This document shows positions 5,842 through 14,341 of a stretch of 21,562 nt of DNA, in pieces. Positions within the stretch are counted from its first letter, which is position 1, and the number at the start of each line of letters is the position of its first letter. The stretch is from positions 1 to 21,562 of the forward strand of contig CAVHFU010000024.1 of NCBI GenBank assembly GCA_963635575.1. Direction: 5' to 3'. A program made the translations under genes and the position numbers. The notes beneath the pieces were generated by a model that was not told where the DNA came from, did no database searches, and was given only the letters and a program-made list of their open reading frames with translations. This stretch comes from RGIG9151 sp963635575. Its GTDB lineage: Bacteria; Bacillota; Clostridia; TANB77; RGIG9151.

Positions 5842-7041
5842 TTATCTTTTTAAATACTTACTCATGCCATTTTCCATAGGTACTTCTACTTCTCCTTCTA
5901 TCAAAGGAAGTATATACCTAGAAAACTCATTAGAAATATCATTCCCATTCTCTATCCATTCTGCTGGGAATATTTTTTCCATATTAGATATCATATTAAC
6001 ATCTACCGGCTTATATGAGATTTCATATTCGTCCTCGCGAACCATACAAATCATTTTAGCTGTTTCACCTAAGGTAGCAACTTTTACTCCTTCTACTCCT
6101 ACCCTATATGCTTCCTCTATGTCTCTTTTTGAAAGCAGGTTAGAAGCACACCTTTGGGTTACATTTAGTTCTACCGAACGTACTTTTACACCTAAATTAG
6201 CTTTAACTTGATTCTCTAAGAACTTACCACAACCAGTAAGATTTTTATGTCCAAACGTATCAACTCCGGCCTCTGTTGCATATTCACAAATAAACTTTCC
6301 ATCTTTATCTTTGATTCCTTCAGACACGCAAACCACAACATTTTTATTTATTTTTAATGCAGTTTTAACATCATCAAAGAATTTTTCTAAACAAAAATCC
6401 GCTTCAGGTAAATAAATTAAAAGTGGATTATCATTGCTCTTTTCTCTTGCAATAACACTAGACGCAGTAAGCCAACCTGCATGTCTGCCCATAATTTCAA
6501 CAATTGTAACGGACTCCTTATCATAAACCTCAGCATCATACGCAATGTTTCTAACGGTGTTTGCAACAAATTTAGCAGCACTTCCGAAACCGGGAGTATG
6601 GTCTGTTCCCATTAAATCATTATCTATTGTTTTAGGTACGCCTATAAACTTAATATCTGCTCCAACTTCACTCGCATATGTAGAAAGCTTGTCTACTGTA
6701 TCCATAGAGTCATTACCGCCGATATATAAAACATATCCAATATTTTGATTTTGTAATTTCTCAAATAGAATTTTATACGTTTCATCAGTAAAATCTTTTG
6801 GCAACTTATATCTGCAAGAGCCTAAATAAGCAGCCGGAGTAGTCTTTAGTAATTTTAACTCATCATCAGTTAATTTACCTAAATCTATAACATTATCTTT
6901 TAAAAATCCTTCTATTCCATTTACCATTCCATAAACTTTATCAATTTGATTTTGAGCCTTGGCTTCATTAATTATTCCGCACAAACTGGAATTAATAACG
7001 GCAGTAGGTCCGCCGGATTGGCCTACCAATAAATTTTTCAT
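5842..7041 (-). CDS. pfp: Pyrophosphate-dependent 6-phosphofructokinase
   Basis: The 399-aa glycolytic enzyme phosphorylates fructose 6-phosphate to fructose 1,6-bisphosphate. Visible motifs are GQSGGPTAVIN (7-17), GGNDSMDT (108-115), the catalytic PKTIDND (136-142) and MGRHAGWLTA (184-193). The Asp in GGNDS, where ATP enzymes have Gly (GGDGS), and the Lys in PKTIDND, where they have Gly, mark the PPi-using type. That reaction is reversible and can also serve gluconeogenesis. Its start overlaps the stop of the TSCPD gene as TAATG, with GAGGAGG upstream, so the two are translationally coupled. It is the last gene of the long minus-strand series. Confidence 0.93.
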   Translation of the reverse strand: MKNLLVGQSGGPTAVINSSLCGIINEAKAQNQIDKVYGMVNGIEGFLKDNVIDLGKLTDDELKLLKTTPAAYLGSCRYKLPKDFTDETYKILFEKLQNQNIGYVLYIGGNDSMDTVDKLSTYASEVGADIKFIGVPKTIDNDLMGTDHTPGFGSAAKFVANTVRNIAYDAEVYDKESVTIVEIMGRHAGWLTASSVIAREKSNDNPLLIYLPEADFCLEKFFDDVKTALKINKNVVVCVSEGIKDKDGKFICEYATEAGVDTFGHKNLTGCGKFLENQVKANLGVKVRSVELNVTQRCASNLLSKRDIEEAYRVGVEGVKVATLGETAKMICMVREDEYEISYKPVDVNMISNMEKIFPAEWIENGNDISNEFSRYILPLIEGEVEVPMENGMSKYLKR

Positions 7042-7286
7042 TATTTTGTCGCCTCCTCTAGAGCATGTGCAAGTTGGTCAGGACAAGATGTTCCACGTCC
7101 ATTGCAGTTTATTCCCTTTAATTTTTCTATAACATCTTCAACCTTCATTCCTTCAACAAGCTGGCTTATACCTTGTAAGTTTCCATTGCACCCGCTTACA
7201 AAATTAACTTTTGTAAGAATACCATCATTTACTTCAAATGTTATTTCTCTTGAACATGTACCATGTGTTTTATATGTGTATGTCAT
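7041..7286 (-). CDS. TSCPD-domain protein, TIGR03905 family
   Basis: The 81-aa protein carries the Cys pattern of the TIGR03905/TSCPD family: C11 (HGTCSREI), C33 (SGCNGNLQGI), C61 (NCNGRG) and C68 in the name-giving TSCPDQLAHAL. TSCPD domains also occur at the end of B12-dependent ribonucleotide reductases, and free-standing members are often annotated as putative reductase-associated proteins. The paired cysteines suggest metal or thiol chemistry, but the role is unknown. The gene has its own GGAGG site and sits 17 bases after the FrhB-like gene. It overlaps pfp by one base (TAATG). Confidence 0.85.
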   Translation of the reverse strand: MTYTYKTHGTCSREITFEVNDGILTKVNFVSGCNGNLQGISQLVEGMKVEDVIEKLKGINCNGRGTSCPDQLAHALEEATK

Positions 7287-7303
7287 ATTTATTCCTCCTT
7301 ATA

Positions 7304-8749
7304 TTAATCATTATAATACATATTTTTAAATGTTTCTAACCCTTTTTCAATATTATCAAAAAAATCTTTGCGTCTAAAACTGTATTTTTTGTTTTTGTCC
7401 CCATTTTTGCCTATATCCTCAAAACTATACTCTTTCTTAACAACTTTTTGAGATATATTATTATTTATAGCCTTTAATCCCTTTTCGGTATTACATACTA
7501 CCACCGAAACTCCATCCTTTACATCTAACTCTTTATCAACTTTTTCAATTCCCCAAAAATCGCCTAAAGTAATATCTGCTATATGGTTTTCCTTAGTATA
7601 TCTGCAATCATAACAACTTTCACTCACTATAAGTCCTTTTTTGGCAAATAATAACATATAAACATCTTGTTCTACTTTATATGAACAACCATTTTCCAGA
7701 ACCACTTCAGTATACGAATCATCTTTAGACCAGTCTTGAGCCTTTTTCCTAAAATGTATTGAAACGACTTTACTGCCAAACTGTTTTTCTAACATCTTAA
7801 GATATTCCTTGTAAACTTTTCTGGAATTATTTCCGCCACACATGAAAGTAACAGTTAAAAGGTTCTCATAATTTTTATTTAAGTAACGTCCAAGTCCATC
7901 CACTTGGCAAGGTGTCCCAATAAACATTACTTTTGCGTTAGATACAAGTAACTTTTCGATTTCTTTGAAAGTATTGCCTAAGTAGCTTTGAACATATTTT
8001 GAATACCTAAAAAGTGATAATTCATTCAAATTATTAGTAATACAATGTATAGGCATAAGATTTTCATCATACTTTACGCCACATACATATCCACCATTCT
8101 TTATTATATTTTCACCTAGTATTGTTGCAATTCCACCAGAAGTAGTATTACGGCGAAGTTCATTATCTTTAGACCACATTGCATAAACCTTTCTTTGGCT
8201 TTTATCCATAATACTAGAATTATTCTTTCTCTCACAAACATCTCGGCATAACCCACAATCAATACAGTTAGATTTATCTACAATAGGCTTTAGGAAACCA
8301 TTTTTATCTTCTTGCATCTTAATACATTGAGTCGGACAAACATTTGCACAAGCGGAGCAACCGGTACATCTATCTTTTAAAATAGATAAAAACAAATTAT
8401 TTGTATTTTCGCGTAACATAGGATATGCATAGCAATCTATAGTAAGTTTCATATTCTCTATTTGCTCGATTACATCAAGATAGAACTTATTTGAAATTAA
8501 TAAAATATTATCCGGATTGTCGTACATTTTTAATTCATTTGGTGAAATAATGTTGTAAGCTTTATCTTTTACAAACATTTTTTTATTTTGCTTATTTACA
8601 TCATTATCTACAACTGCAATAACTTTATCCATAAATTCGAAATATATTATAGAGTCCTTCGCCATAATAGACGAACCCCACACAATAATATTCTTGCGTC
8701 TTGATATATCAAAAAAACTTTTTTCATCACATTCACTAATTAATCCCAT
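7304..8749 (-). CDS. Ferredoxin/FrhB-like Fe-S protein with N-terminal Rossmann domain
   Basis: The 481-aa protein has three parts. Residues about 18-112 are Rossmann-like (NIIVWGSSIMAKDSI, then IAVVDND). Residues 125-173 form a two-cluster ferredoxin: C128, C131, C134, C138 and C162, C165, C168, C172. From about 185 on it matches the coenzyme F420 hydrogenase/dehydrogenase beta-subunit family (SGGIATILGENII, FIGTPCQVDGLGRYL, DITLGDFWG). FrhB-family proteins bind flavin and pass electrons. Members like this are a recurrent partner of polysaccharide pyruvyl transferases in glycan loci, and here that gene is directly upstream, 6 bases away. F420 use is unlikely in this host; a redox step on a sugar or lipid precursor is plausible but unproven. 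The start is ATG 8749 with GGAGG 11 nt upstream. Confidence 0.85.
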   Translation of the reverse strand: MGLISECDEKSFFDISRRKNIIVWGSSIMAKDSIIYFEFMDKVIAVVDNDVNKQNKKMFVKDKAYNIISPNELKMYDNPDNILLISNKFYLDVIEQIENMKLTIDCYAYPMLRENTNNLFLSILKDRCTGCSACANVCPTQCIKMQEDKNGFLKPIVDKSNCIDCGLCRDVCERKNNSSIMDKSQRKVYAMWSKDNELRRNTTSGGIATILGENIIKNGGYVCGVKYDENLMPIHCITNNLNELSLFRYSKYVQSYLGNTFKEIEKLLVSNAKVMFIGTPCQVDGLGRYLNKNYENLLTVTFMCGGNNSRKVYKEYLKMLEKQFGSKVVSIHFRKKAQDWSKDDSYTEVVLENGCSYKVEQDVYMLLFAKKGLIVSESCYDCRYTKENHIADITLGDFWGIEKVDKELDVKDGVSVVVCNTEKGLKAINNNISQKVVKKEYSFEDIGKNGDKNKKYSFRRKDFFDNIEKGLETFKNMYYND

Positions 8750-8755
8750 ACGACT

Positions 8756-9883
8756 TTATTCCTCCGATACCGCCTTTTTTAGGAAATCTAATGACTTTTT
8801 TCGTTCTAATTCTAAAAGCTTATTAACCTCAGAATAATCAATATTATTCATATTCTCTATATCTTTTAAGCTACTTATTTTTTCATTTTTTATATTAAAC
8901 TTTTCAAGAATGTTGCTTGTTCTGTCAGGATAATAGAACATACTTGTATTCAAATTTTTAAGTAAGCAAAATTGCTTATTGTAATTAATAGAAAAAGCCA
9001 TACCGTGAAAAGAGTCTGTGCATACCGCATTCGAGTACTTTATTAAAGATAAAAATTCTTTTGGTCCTGCATTGCTAATTTCAATGAAATCTCCCGGAAA
9101 CTCCGAAGGAACTAAGTTGCTTTTTATATATACAATTTTTTCGGCATTATAGTAATCCTTTAATTTTCTTAAAATCATCTTATATGGCCTTATACCGCCT
9201 AAATTATAGCAGAATATATACGGTTTATTTATGATACGTTCCATGGATACTTCATCCCACTCTTTAGAACTTAATAAAAAAGTAGGGTCTAAAACATCTT
9301 CAACATTTTTACTAGTATACTTTTTTAATATTTCTGCTCCTGTCCTTTCACGAACAGAAATATAGTCAAATTTATCTAAACATCTTCCAAGTTCCTTATA
9401 TTTATTAACTATTGTGGTATTTTCCTTAACAATTCCGCTACTAGCATAAGAAAAACGCTTTTGAGACTCTTTTCCAAAGTCTAATTCATAAAAACGGTTC
9501 AACGCACGTGGATTCCATATTTGATCACTTCCACAAATAAGCATATCACAGTCACTTGTAACTTTTTCCACATCATTTATGTTATAACACGGATAAGTAT
9601 ATGCTATATTTTTTCTTACGAAACTTTGAAACTTATTTACCCTTTCTCTAAAATCAACATCTATAACATTTTCTTGAAACCAATTTTCATATAAAGAATT
9701 CATCCATCCAAAAGGGAGCTTTTCCTTTATTATATCCTTGTTTCCCTTTGCTCTATAAGGAATAACTTTAACATTTAAATGCAAATCAGTTAACTTTTTA
9801 TACAAAGCATAACATTGTAAGACTTGTCCGTAATTTGTCTTGCCAAAATTATTACAAAATGTAACCAAAGCTGCTTTTTTCAT
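8756..9883 (-). CDS. Polysaccharide pyruvyl transferase family protein
   Basis: The 375-aa protein belongs to the CsaB-like pyruvyl transferase family, which adds ketal pyruvate from PEP to sugars of surface polymers. Diagnostic stretches are ALVTFCNNFGKTNYGQVLQ near the start, CGSDQIWNP (about 117-125) and TDSFHGMAFSI (about 289-299). The start is ATG 9883 (MKKAALV) with GAGGT 7 nt upstream; an earlier in-frame TTG at 9889 is less likely. Its ATG overlaps the stop of the preceding gene as ATGA, indicating translational coupling. The family includes members with other chemistry, so true pyruvylation is likely but not certain. The FrhB-like partner follows directly. Confidence 0.85.
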   Translation of the reverse strand: MKKAALVTFCNNFGKTNYGQVLQCYALYKKLTDLHLNVKVIPYRAKGNKDIIKEKLPFGWMNSLYENWFQENVIDVDFRERVNKFQSFVRKNIAYTYPCYNINDVEKVTSDCDMLICGSDQIWNPRALNRFYELDFGKESQKRFSYASSGIVKENTTIVNKYKELGRCLDKFDYISVRERTGAEILKKYTSKNVEDVLDPTFLLSSKEWDEVSMERIINKPYIFCYNLGGIRPYKMILRKLKDYYNAEKIVYIKSNLVPSEFPGDFIEISNAGPKEFLSLIKYSNAVCTDSFHGMAFSINYNKQFCLLKNLNTSMFYYPDRTSNILEKFNIKNEKISSLKDIENMNNIDYSEVNKLLELERKKSLDFLKKAVSEE

Positions 9884-10269
9884 ACACAATACCTCACAAT
9901 ATCTCCGATTGAAATAACATTCTTTATTCCTTTTTCATTTAAACTTTCCTCTATTTCATTATAATATTGAAGCGGAGTAACTATAACGGCATCTACTTCC
10001 TCCAGAGTTTCATCTAATGAAATAATTTTTAAGCCATCAATATTAAGAGTCTTAGCATTTTTATCAATACCATATAAAACCTTTATATCTTTAAGGTTTG
10101 ATAATTCCCAATATACCTCTTGACCTAAATTACCTAATCCGTAAATAGCAACCTTTTTTATGCAATTATCCTCAAAATATTTACCTAAATTCTTACCTTC
10201 GCGTTTTAACTTAAGCCAATCAGCCAACAAGTTAATTAAATAAAATGACAATAAATCTTGCATTCGCAT
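9880..10269 (-). CDS. Small Rossmann-like nucleotide-binding protein
   Basis: The 129-aa protein has a short helical N-terminus (about 1-35) and then a Rossmann-like domain: KKVAIYGLGNLGQEVY (38-53), YGIDKN, KIISLDETL, AVIVTPLQYYNEI and a late GIKNVISIGDI. The GxGxxG loop suggests a nucleotide or NAD(P) ligand. Similar domains form the C-termini of both GT2 enzymes and the N-terminus of the FrhB-like protein in this operon. This looks like a free-standing copy, perhaps a scaffold or ligand sensor; no catalytic residue set is evident. Two in-frame starts fit (10269 and 10263), with AAGGAAGTAAGGG upstream. It follows a 78-base gap with a repeat and overlaps the pyruvyl transferase gene. Confidence 0.7.
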   Translation of the reverse strand: MRMQDLLSFYLINLLADWLKLKREGKNLGKYFEDNCIKKVAIYGLGNLGQEVYWELSNLKDIKVLYGIDKNAKTLNIDGLKIISLDETLEEVDAVIVTPLQYYNEIEESLNEKGIKNVISIGDIVRYCV

Positions 10270-10292
10270 TCCCTTACTTCCTTAATTATTTA

Positions 10293-10335
10293 TTTCCTAG
10301 AAAAGTTCGAGCTGTGAGTTAAAATTTTAATCTAA
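10293..10335. repeat. Single copy of the GTTCGAGCT repeat
   Basis: This stretch aligns along about 43 bases with 842-884: TTTCCTAG, AAAAGTTCGAGCT, GTGAGTTAAAA, TTTTAA. Differences are mostly transitions (A/G, C/T). Unlike the 841-957 copy it lacks the inverted partner. It fills the 10270-10347 gap, the widest inside the glycan operon. No terminator with a T-run is evident on the minus strand. Confidence 0.6.
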
Positions 10336-10347
10336 GTTCCACCTTTT

Positions 10348-11502
10348 TTATAAAATTCTAAGCGGAGCTTTCCAAACAATTTTATTTTCTTCAATCCCCA
10401 TATCAATTAATTGATTTTTCATTTCTTGTGCAACAACACCATTATTAACGGCTATATACACCACGTCAAAATCCACATTTAATAATTCGGACGGCGCAAA
10501 AACTACTTGATTACTACATTCTTTTTTGATGTTATCTATCCATAGTACAAGCTCATATCCAAACCTTGAAAGCTGATAAAAAGCATCTTTTCCAACATCT
10601 CCGGCACCAAATAATACAATTCTCTTATCATCAAGTCCATTAGTATTTATTACATACGATGAAAATCGTTCAGTAAATCCCATTCCGTCATTAATTGCCC
10701 ACTTTAGGCGATGTGTTATCCATTTTTGAAGTTGAGGAACAAGTATATCCTTTAATGGATGACTATTAAAATCTTTTTCTAATGCAATATATATTTTGTT
10801 AAGGGTTGCTAAACCTTGTTTATTACGACTGTTTGCAGCCGAGCCTTGCCTAATTCTGTAATGATAAAGACATTCAGAAATAAAATTAACATTCTTACAT
10901 AGCAAAAGGTACTTATACAAAAATACAAAATCCTCAGCAAATGTAATAGTTGTATCCATACTCTCAAACATTTTTTCCACTAATTCCGTCCTAAACAATT
11001 TTCCCCACACAAAATTAGATATAATCCTTTCGCCCTCAGCAGAAGCCGAAATAGAATTGATTAATACATCATCAATATTCTTTATTCCTAGCATATTTTT
11101 ATTATAAACCTTGCTATAATTATTTTCGTCATATTCTTTAAAAAAGCCACAAGTAACCAAATCAGTATCACAGGTATTATTTATAAAACATTCCACCATA
11201 TTACTTTCTAGCCAATCATCGCCATCTACAAATATTATATACTGACCATTAGAAGCTTTTATTCCTGTATTTCTAGACGAAACAACTCCTAAATTAGAAT
11301 TATGATTTAATAGTCTAATTCTTTTATCTAATTTACAGAACTCTTCGCATATACTCTTTGAATTATCACTAGAGCCATCATTTATTAATATTATTTCAAT
11401 ATTCGTGTATGTTTGAGAAATAAGACTATTTACACAATCAGAAATATATTTTTCCAAATTATATATAGGAACTATTATACTTACTAGAGGAGTATTCCTC
11501 AT
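10348..11502 (-). CDS. GT2 glycosyltransferase with C-terminal Rossmann domain
   Basis: The 384-aa protein has a GT-A domain at its N-terminus: VSIIVPIYNLEKYI (7-20), LINDGSSDNS (39-48) and the metal/nucleotide-binding DGDDW (93-97). Such enzymes move a sugar from a nucleotide-sugar donor to a growing glycan on the cytoplasmic membrane face. No membrane helix is seen. The last ~93 residues (292-384) form a Rossmann-like module, KRIVLFGAGDVGKDAFYQL then LWIDN and VYIAVNNGV, similar to three other proteins of the operon. The ATG overlaps the upstream stop (TAATG) with GGAGG ahead, so it is translationally coupled. Donor and acceptor cannot be told from sequence. Confidence 0.88.
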   Translation of the reverse strand: MRNTPLVSIIVPIYNLEKYISDCVNSLISQTYTNIEIILINDGSSDNSKSICEEFCKLDKRIRLLNHNSNLGVVSSRNTGIKASNGQYIIFVDGDDWLESNMVECFINNTCDTDLVTCGFFKEYDENNYSKVYNKNMLGIKNIDDVLINSISASAEGERIISNFVWGKLFRTELVEKMFESMDTTITFAEDFVFLYKYLLLCKNVNFISECLYHYRIRQGSAANSRNKQGLATLNKIYIALEKDFNSHPLKDILVPQLQKWITHRLKWAINDGMGFTERFSSYVINTNGLDDKRIVLFGAGDVGKDAFYQLSRFGYELVLWIDNIKKECSNQVVFAPSELLNVDFDVVYIAVNNGVVAQEMKNQLIDMGIEENKIVWKAPLRIL

Positions 11503-12956
11503 TATACTTCCTCCTTTTTTAACTCTTCAATAAGCTCAGTCGCAATTCTATCGCCAATTTTTCCATCAATATTCGGAAAACATGCTTCAATTAATTTCAT
11601 TCTTTTATCATATTCATAATCATCATTTAATACTTTCTTGCATAATTCATATCCTTCTTCATTAGTCTCAACAGAATAAAGCTCTGTTTCTCTTATGAAA
11701 GCATTTTTGTCAGTGTCATATTTTTTATGCTTATCTAAACTACCATAATGAATTGTAACAATAGGCTTTTTAGTAAGTAAATACTGAAAAATAATAGAAC
11801 TATGACCGGTTAAAAGTATATCTGAATACTTAAATGCACAATCATACGTTGTATTATAGTCTATTGCCACATTTGAAGAATTTTCAATTTCCCTTTTAAC
11901 CTTTTCCCATTCTTCCTTATATTTGGGGTAATACACATTAAACATTGTTTCTGTCATTGGATGAAATCTGTATAAGAACCCAACATCACTATCGTTAAAA
12001 TAATTAATGGAATTTCGCAATACCTCTAACAATTTCTCCGGCTTAAATATATAATGTTGATTCTTTAGTATTATTTTCTTACCTTTTAGTTTTTCCCATT
12101 CCTTAGGAAATTTTATATCTCTTTCATTCATATTAACTACCCAATCCCATTTAGGAAGACCGGTAGCAATAATATTTTCTCCTTTTGTAGGAAAATAATT
12201 GCTATATATTTCTTTAACCCTTTTAGATTGGCACATTACCCTCCAAGCTAATTCTTGAGTCGGTAATCCGCATTGTACAGCCTTTTCCTCATCATTTACA
12301 ATTCCTCTTGACGTAAAATAAGGTAAATATACTAATTTAGTATATGGCACAACATTTTCAGCCCAAAACTGTTCAGGCATAACACTTTCATAAGGTTGGC
12401 TAGTAAAAGCCATATCCGGCAACTCTTTTTTTATATCATAACTTTGAAAAGGAATATGCGGTATTCCCATAGGAGTTAAATAATCTTCGTAGATAATATC
12501 TGATTTAACCTCACCGTTAGGTAACTTTATTGCCCTAAATATCGGAGATAACACTACTGTAACATCACAGTCTATTCTTTCGTTAAATGCCCTGTAGACA
12601 CTATCCATAGCATCCCATTTAGAACCAAGTTCAGCAAAAAACGCAATTTTAAATCTATATTCTAATTTCTTGCAATACTCATTTATTCTTTTTGCCATTT
12701 CAAGCAGTTCGTCTACTAACTCGATATAATCCTTTCCCTGTTCAACACAGTCTATAATTTTATTTACTTTCTCTAAGAAAAGTGAAATCTCACTTAATTC
12801 AATCTTATTAGCAACTAAACTGTTTTGGATTGTTAAAATAGCAGTAACGCAATCAGATAATATAGATAGTGATTCAGGTTTGTTTTTTAAATAGCTAACA
12901 GCTTCAACAACAGAATCTGTCAAAAGATTTATTTTTTTATAAATAGCATATCTCAT
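11502..12956 (-). CDS. CDP-glycerol glycerophosphotransferase-like protein
   Basis: The 484-aa protein has a helical N-terminal ~100 residues followed by a GT-B-type catalytic region. LYRFHPMT (about 329-335) and SDILLTGHSSIIFQYLLTKKP (about 378-398) match the CDP-glycerol:poly(glycerophosphate) transferase family (TagB/TagF), which builds teichoic-acid chains. The family's HGTPLK-type histidine motif is not visible; the matching place reads LVYLPYF. Donor or acceptor may thus differ from glycerol phosphate. The start is ATG 12956 with GGAGAG 7 nt upstream; TTG 12971 would lie inside that site. It directly follows the cytidylyltransferase fusion, which could supply its CDP-linked donor. Confidence 0.72.
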   Translation of the reverse strand: MRYAIYKKINLLTDSVVEAVSYLKNKPESLSILSDCVTAILTIQNSLVANKIELSEISLFLEKVNKIIDCVEQGKDYIELVDELLEMAKRINEYCKKLEYRFKIAFFAELGSKWDAMDSVYRAFNERIDCDVTVVLSPIFRAIKLPNGEVKSDIIYEDYLTPMGIPHIPFQSYDIKKELPDMAFTSQPYESVMPEQFWAENVVPYTKLVYLPYFTSRGIVNDEEKAVQCGLPTQELAWRVMCQSKRVKEIYSNYFPTKGENIIATGLPKWDWVVNMNERDIKFPKEWEKLKGKKIILKNQHYIFKPEKLLEVLRNSINYFNDSDVGFLYRFHPMTETMFNVYYPKYKEEWEKVKREIENSSNVAIDYNTTYDCAFKYSDILLTGHSSIIFQYLLTKKPIVTIHYGSLDKHKKYDTDKNAFIRETELYSVETNEEGYELCKKVLNDDYEYDKRMKLIEACFPNIDGKIGDRIATELIEELKKEEV

Positions 12957-12983
12957 AGTTTTTCTCTCCAATCAAACTAATAA

Positions 12984-14336
12984 CTACATAGACATATTAT
13001 TAGTTCCTTCATTATTCAAAAACTTATATATAATTTCAGAAATTGCAATAGATTCTTTATCCGTAAGTTTACTACTCTTTTTCGTATTACCATTAACCAA
13101 CGATACGAAATCACTTAGTGCATATCGTAGTCCGTCACCCAAAAATTTCGTAAAAAACTTTTCATTCTCTTCTATATTTTCATATCTGACTTCAAAATAT
13201 TGAGTTTTCCACCATGGAGGAGCTACATATATATAACCGTTAGTACCGGAAATTATAAGTTCACCCTCTGACTTTACGCCTAACCCTACCTTAGCAGTAG
13301 CGATTGATTTAGGATATTTTAAATGAATTTTCGTATATAAATCTACACCTTCATTATTCTTAAAACTATCAAAGGCTAAATCCTTATAATCTGTTCCAAA
13401 TAGCTTAATAATAGGCAGTAGAGGATAACTTGCCAATTCAGTAACACTACCACCATTCTCCTCTTTCTTTAATTCTCTCATATTACTTCCAACCAATTTA
13501 GTAAAACATGCTTCTATATCCTTAATTTTGCCTATTCCGCCACTTTTAGCAATAGAAAGCATCTTATTAAAACCTGGACAATATGCTGTTTTTATTTCCT
13601 CCATAAGAATAAGATTTTTTTCTTTTGCTAATGCAAAACATTCTTCACTTTGGCTTGGACTCAAAGTTAAAGGCTTTTCACATAAAACATGTTTTCCATT
13701 AGATAGTGCCTGTTTTATATATCCGTAATGCGTATTATGGGGAGAAGCAATATATACAGCATCAACATTTTCAAAAAAGTAATTAATGTCATTAGTAAAA
13801 AACTTTAGTTCAAACCTATTTGCAAATGCTTTAGCACTCTCTAAATTCGGATTATATACACCCTCACTGTTTATTCCACTTACATATTTAGCTTCAGGCA
13901 CAAATCTGTTTGCAATTCTACCGCTACCTATTATCCCTATTCTAATTATGTTAAACTTTTTATTTCTAAGCATGGTACTAGAAACATCTTTAGTTCTTTC
14001 TAAGTACACGACTTCACAATAATCAGTTAAATAGTCGAACGCTCCTGTCCAATCCGAACCTATGGCAAAAATATCAACGTTATACTTTTGAATATCCTCT
14101 ACTTTTTGCCCCGGATGATCTTCTATAATTATTTCATCTGCAAAACCTGTAGCTTTTATGTTTTCTATTCTTTCCATAAGTGAATCAACAACATTCATTT
14201 TTCCTCTATATTCATCATACTGTTCAGTAGTAACACCAACAATCAAATAATCTCCTAAAGCCTTTGCACGCTTTAATAAGTTATAATGTCCTGTATGAAA
14301 TAAATCAAATGAGCCATATGTAATTACTTTTTTCAT
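12984..14336 (-). CDS. Cytidylyltransferase/Gfo-Idh-MocA oxidoreductase fusion
   Basis: The 450-aa protein joins two enzymes. Residues 1-127 are a glycerol-3-phosphate cytidylyltransferase-type domain (TagD-like): YGSFDLFHTGHYNLLKRAK with HTGH at 14-17, and RTKDVSST at 114-121 in place of the usual RTxGISTT. Residues 129-450 are a Gfo/Idh/MocA oxidoreductase: IRIGIIGSGRIANRF (131-145) for NAD(P), and CEKPLTLS with the signature EKP at 220-222. I infer one protein that oxidises or reduces a polyol/sugar phosphate and activates it with CTP, giving a CDP-linked donor. The logic parallels Bcs1 or TarI/TarJ for CDP-ribitol, but from other families. The start is ATG 14336 with AGGG 8 nt upstream; GTG 14345 overlaps that site. 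LicD ends 5 bases before it. Confidence 0.85.
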   Translation of the reverse strand: MKKVITYGSFDLFHTGHYNLLKRAKALGDYLIVGVTTEQYDEYRGKMNVVDSLMERIENIKATGFADEIIIEDHPGQKVEDIQKYNVDIFAIGSDWTGAFDYLTDYCEVVYLERTKDVSSTMLRNKKFNIIRIGIIGSGRIANRFVPEAKYVSGINSEGVYNPNLESAKAFANRFELKFFTNDINYFFENVDAVYIASPHNTHYGYIKQALSNGKHVLCEKPLTLSPSQSEECFALAKEKNLILMEEIKTAYCPGFNKMLSIAKSGGIGKIKDIEACFTKLVGSNMRELKKEENGGSVTELASYPLLPIIKLFGTDYKDLAFDSFKNNEGVDLYTKIHLKYPKSIATAKVGLGVKSEGELIISGTNGYIYVAPPWWKTQYFEVRYENIEENEKFFTKFLGDGLRYALSDFVSLVNGNTKKSSKLTDKESIAISEIIYKFLNNEGTNNMSM

Positions 14337-14341
14337 TTTTA

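Noticed and set aside
5842..7041. ATP-dependent phosphofructokinase
   Set aside because: GGNDS and PKTIDND carry the Asp and Lys that mark the PPi-using type.
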